Assembly: GCA_019113125.1 (NCBI GenBank)
Contig: DXIA01000097.1
Coordinates: 1 to 5,842, forward strand
From: Candidatus Pygmaiobacter gallistercoris
Lineage (GTDB): Bacteria > Bacillota > Clostridia > Oscillospirales > Ruminococcaceae
Direction: 5' to 3'
DNA: 5,842 nucleotides
Below are positions 3,670 to 5,842 of the stretch, piece by piece. The stretch's first letter is position 1. Every line of letters begins with the position of its first letter. Both the position numbers and the translations under genes were made by a program. The notes below the pieces were generated by a model that saw nothing but the letters and a program-made list of their open reading frames with translations, did not search any database and was not told the origin of the DNA.

Positions 3670-5842
3670 GTCGCGCCCTCCTGTACCTCGGCGATCAGCC
3701 GCACCGGCAGGTCGGCGGCCCGCTCCATCTCCTCGCCGAGGATCGCGGCGGCCCGCTGTGCCTCGGCGGCGGGGGCCTCGACGATCAGCTCATCGTGGAC
3801 CTGCAGCACCAGCTTGGCGCGCAGTCCCTCGTCGGCGAGCCGGCGGAAGACCCGGATCATCGCCAGCTTGATGATGTCGGCCGCGGTGCCCTGGATCGGG
3901 GTGTTCATCGCCATCCGCTCGCCCAGTGCGCGGACGTTGCGGTTGGCGGCGTTGATCTCGGGCAGCGGGCGGCGACGGCCATAGAGGGTGGTGACATAGC
4001 CCTGCTCGTGCCCCTCCTTGACCGTCCGCTCCATATACTCCCGCACCCCGGAGTACTCGTTGAGATAGCTCTTGATAAAGGAATCCGCCTCGGCCACCGA
4101 GACCCCGACGTCCTTTGAGAGGCTGAACGCCCCGATGCCGTAGACGATGCCGAAGTTGACCGCCTTGGCCCGCGAGCGCAGCTGGGGGGTGACCATCTCG
4201 AACGGCACCCCGAAGATCCGCGACGCGGTCGCCCGGTGGATGTCCTCCCCGTCGGCAAAGGCCTTCTGCATGTTTTTGTCCCCGCTGATGGCGGCGAGGA
4301 TCCGCAGCTCGATCTGACTGTAGTCAGCATCGAGCAGTACGCTGCCCTGCGGCGCGATGAAGTACCGCCGCAGCCGGCTGCCGAGCTCGGTGCGCACCGG
4401 GATGTTCTGCAGGTTCGGCTCACTGGAGGAGATCCGGCCGGTGCGGGTCTCGGTCTGGTTGAAGACCGAGTGGACCCGCCCGTCCTCGCCGACCACCCGC
4501 AGCAGCCCCTCGACATAGGTCGAGTTGAGTTTCTGGTAGCTGCGGTAGAGCAGGATGTGGTCGATGACCGGGTGCACCCCCCGCAGCGACTCAAGGGTCT
4601 CGGCATTGGTCGACCAGCCGCTCTTGGTCTTCTTCTTGGCCGGCAGCCCCAGCTTGGAGAAGAGTGCATCCCCGAGCTGCCGGGTCGAGTTGAGGTTAAA
4701 CTCATAGCCGACCAGCCGGTAGATCTCGTCGAGCTCGGCCGTCAGTGCGGCGCGCAGCTCCTCCCCGAACCGGCGCACCCCGTCGGTGTCGAGCTGCACC
4801 CCGGTCAGCTCCATCGAGGCGAGCACCTCGGCAAGCGGCTGCTCGATTTCGACGAGCAGCCGGGTCATCCCCTGCGCCTCGACCGCCGCGGCGAGAGCGT
4901 CAAACAGCGGATCCAGCAGACCGGCGGCAGGATCGCTCGCGGAGAAGGCCGGCGCGACCTTGTACTCGGCGGCGAGCCGCACCGGATCATAGCTGCCTGC
5001 TGCGGGGTTGAGCAGATAGGCGGCAAGCTTGCCGTCAAAGACAATTCCCTTTGCCCGCTCCCCCTGCCGCGCGGCGAGGGCGTAGAGCGGTTTTGTATCA
5101 AAGGCGCGCTTTTCGACCGCCGCGTCGGTCAGCAGCGCGAGAAAGGCAGGGTCTTCCGGCGCGGCGCGGTAAAGCCGGTCTCCCTGCACCACGCTGTACC
5201 CCCCGTCCGACCGCAGCCCGATCGCCACCCGGCCGGAGAGTGCGGCGGGCAGAGGCTGCTCCCCGACCTCATTTAGCTGTGCGGTCTCCTCCTCAGGCGC
5301 GGCGAGGGTGTCGGCCTCCTGCAGACCCAGCTTTTCCAGCAGTCCGTACATCTCGAGCGAGGCCAGCAGCCGGGCGGCCGCAGCCGGGTGCCCCTCGGTC
5401 CTCCGGTAATCCGCCGCGCTGGCGTCGATCGGCGCATCGGTGACAATCTCGGCGAGGTAGCGGCTCATCTCGGCCTGTTCCTTGTCCCGTTCGAGTTTTG
5501 CCCGCACCGCCGGCTTGATCTTGTCGCTGTCGAGGTTCTCATACACCCCGGCAAGGCTGCCAAACTCGGAGATCAGCGCGAGGGCGGTTTTCTCCCCCAC
5601 TCCGCCGACGCCGGGGATGTTGTCGCTCGCGTCCCCCATCAGCGCCTTGACCTCGATCAGCTGCCGGGGCTCGACCCCGTACTTCTCCCGCACCGCCGCC
5701 TCATCCATGTTGATGGTGACGCTGCGGCCCATCCTGGTCGAGGCGAGCAGCACCCGGGTGGTCGGCGAGACCAGCTGCAGCGAGTCCCGGTCTCCGGTCG
5801 CGATGACGCACTCGTCCCCCGCTTTGGCACAGCCGGCGGCGA
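3648..5842 (-). CDS. polA: DNA polymerase I, 5'-truncated by the window edge
   Basis: The 730 C-terminal codons of PolA, with the first full codon at 5840. Comparison with E. coli suggests about 120 N-terminal residues lie outside. The enzyme fills gaps and removes RNA primers in lagging-strand synthesis and repair. Counting from the codon at 5840, the 5'-nuclease domain shows TGDRD (Asp17, Asp19) and the helix-hairpin-helix segment ALMGDASDNIPGVGGVGEKT (66-85). A degenerate 3'-5' exonuclease domain spans about 200-330. The polymerase domain has motif A DADYSQIELR (504-513), motif B with Arg555, Lys559, Phe563 and Tyr567 (KAVNFGIVYG), and motif C QVHDELIVE with His682 and Asp683. The protein ends in TWYDAKD, like Bacillus PolA. 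No start codon is visible: the GTG at 5753 is internal, since conserved nuclease sequence continues upstream of it. It is the first visible gene of the run leading to rimI-like and tsaD. Confidence 0.97.
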   Translation of the reverse strand, partial: AAGCAKAGDECVIATGDRDSLQLVSPTTRVLLASTRMGRSVTINMDEAAVREKYGVEPRQLIEVKALMGDASDNIPGVGGVGEKTALALISEFGSLAGVYENLDSDKIKPAVRAKLERDKEQAEMSRYLAEIVTDAPIDASAADYRRTEGHPAAAARLLASLEMYGLLEKLGLQEADTLAAPEEETAQLNEVGEQPLPAALSGRVAIGLRSDGGYSVVQGDRLYRAAPEDPAFLALLTDAAVEKRAFDTKPLYALAARQGERAKGIVFDGKLAAYLLNPAAGSYDPVRLAAEYKVAPAFSASDPAAGLLDPLFDALAAAVEAQGMTRLLVEIEQPLAEVLASMELTGVQLDTDGVRRFGEELRAALTAELDEIYRLVGYEFNLNSTRQLGDALFSKLGLPAKKKTKSGWSTNAETLESLRGVHPVIDHILLYRSYQKLNSTYVEGLLRVVGEDGRVHSVFNQTETRTGRISSSEPNLQNIPVRTELGSRLRRYFIAPQGSVLLDADYSQIELRILAAISGDKNMQKAFADGEDIHRATASRIFGVPFEMVTPQLRSRAKAVNFGIVYGIGAFSLSKDVGVSVAEADSFIKSYLNEYSGVREYMERTVKEGHEQGYVTTLYGRRRPLPEINAANRNVRALGERMAMNTPIQGTAADIIKLAMIRVFRRLADEGLRAKLVLQVHDELIVEAPAAEAQRAAAILGEEMERAADLPVRLIAEVQEGATWYDAKD
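3677..3682 (-). promoter_or_regulatory. Ribosome binding site of the rimI-like gene, inside polA
   Basis: The minus strand reads AGGAGG, seven bases before the ATG at 3669, while still within the polA coding sequence. It fixes the start of the acetyltransferase and points to coupled translation with polA, whose stop codon comes 22 bases into the new gene. Confidence 0.85.

Noticed and set aside
2719..3984. A 421-codon plus-strand open frame.
   Set aside because: It runs antisense across parts of tsaD, the rimI-like gene and polA, which are all real genes with intact motifs. It has no domain of its own.
4236..5276. A 346-codon plus-strand open frame.
   Set aside because: It is the mirror of polA codons in GC-rich DNA, with no recognisable protein family.
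5751..5753. A GTG that could be read as the polA start.
   Set aside because: The frame continues upstream to the window edge and encodes the conserved TGDRD nuclease motif, so this codon is an internal valine.

Overview
The window is ordinary housekeeping chromosome from a GC-rich bacterium. All four recognisable protein genes lie on the minus strand. The best guess is a high-GC member of the Clostridia (Oscillospiraceae-like). This rests on strong GGAGG-type ribosome binding sites, AT-rich promoter DNA between GC-rich genes, and a Bacillus/Clostridium-style DNA polymerase I without proofreading motifs. The assignment is an inference from features and remembered family sequences. An actinobacterial origin is less likely but cannot be excluded.

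Layout in the direction of transcription, right to left. The right end (5842 to 3648) is polA, whose first roughly 120 codons lie beyond the window. Its last 22 bases overlap the start of a RimI-like GNAT acetyltransferase gene (3669 to 3214). After a 39-base gap holding a perfect small hairpin and a GGAGG site comes tsaD (3174 to 2146), the catalytic subunit for the tRNA t6A37 modification. These three genes look like one transcription unit, and its promoter is outside the window. A 213-base AT-rich gap (2145 to 1933) then holds a possible weak tsaD terminator, a good extended -10 promoter, a palindrome over the -10 box, and a roughly 120-base leader with a long imperfect stem-loop. This leads to pckG (1932 to 145), a complete GTP-dependent phosphoenolpyruvate carboxykinase gene. 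A textbook intrinsic terminator (113 to 78) ends it. Positions 1 to about 77 hold no gene I can support, only a weak hairpin at the left edge.

How the genes relate: polA, rimI-like and tsaD serve replication/repair, protein N-terminal acetylation and tRNA modification. pckG is a separately regulated, apparently highly expressed central-carbon gene linking oxaloacetate and phosphoenolpyruvate. I found no undescribed defence, mobile or biosynthetic system, no CRISPR array, no RNA gene and no insertion sequence. The points most worth checking are the regulatory structures in front of pckG and the vestigial proofreading domain of PolA. Several long plus-strand open frames are mirror images of these genes and are not annotated.
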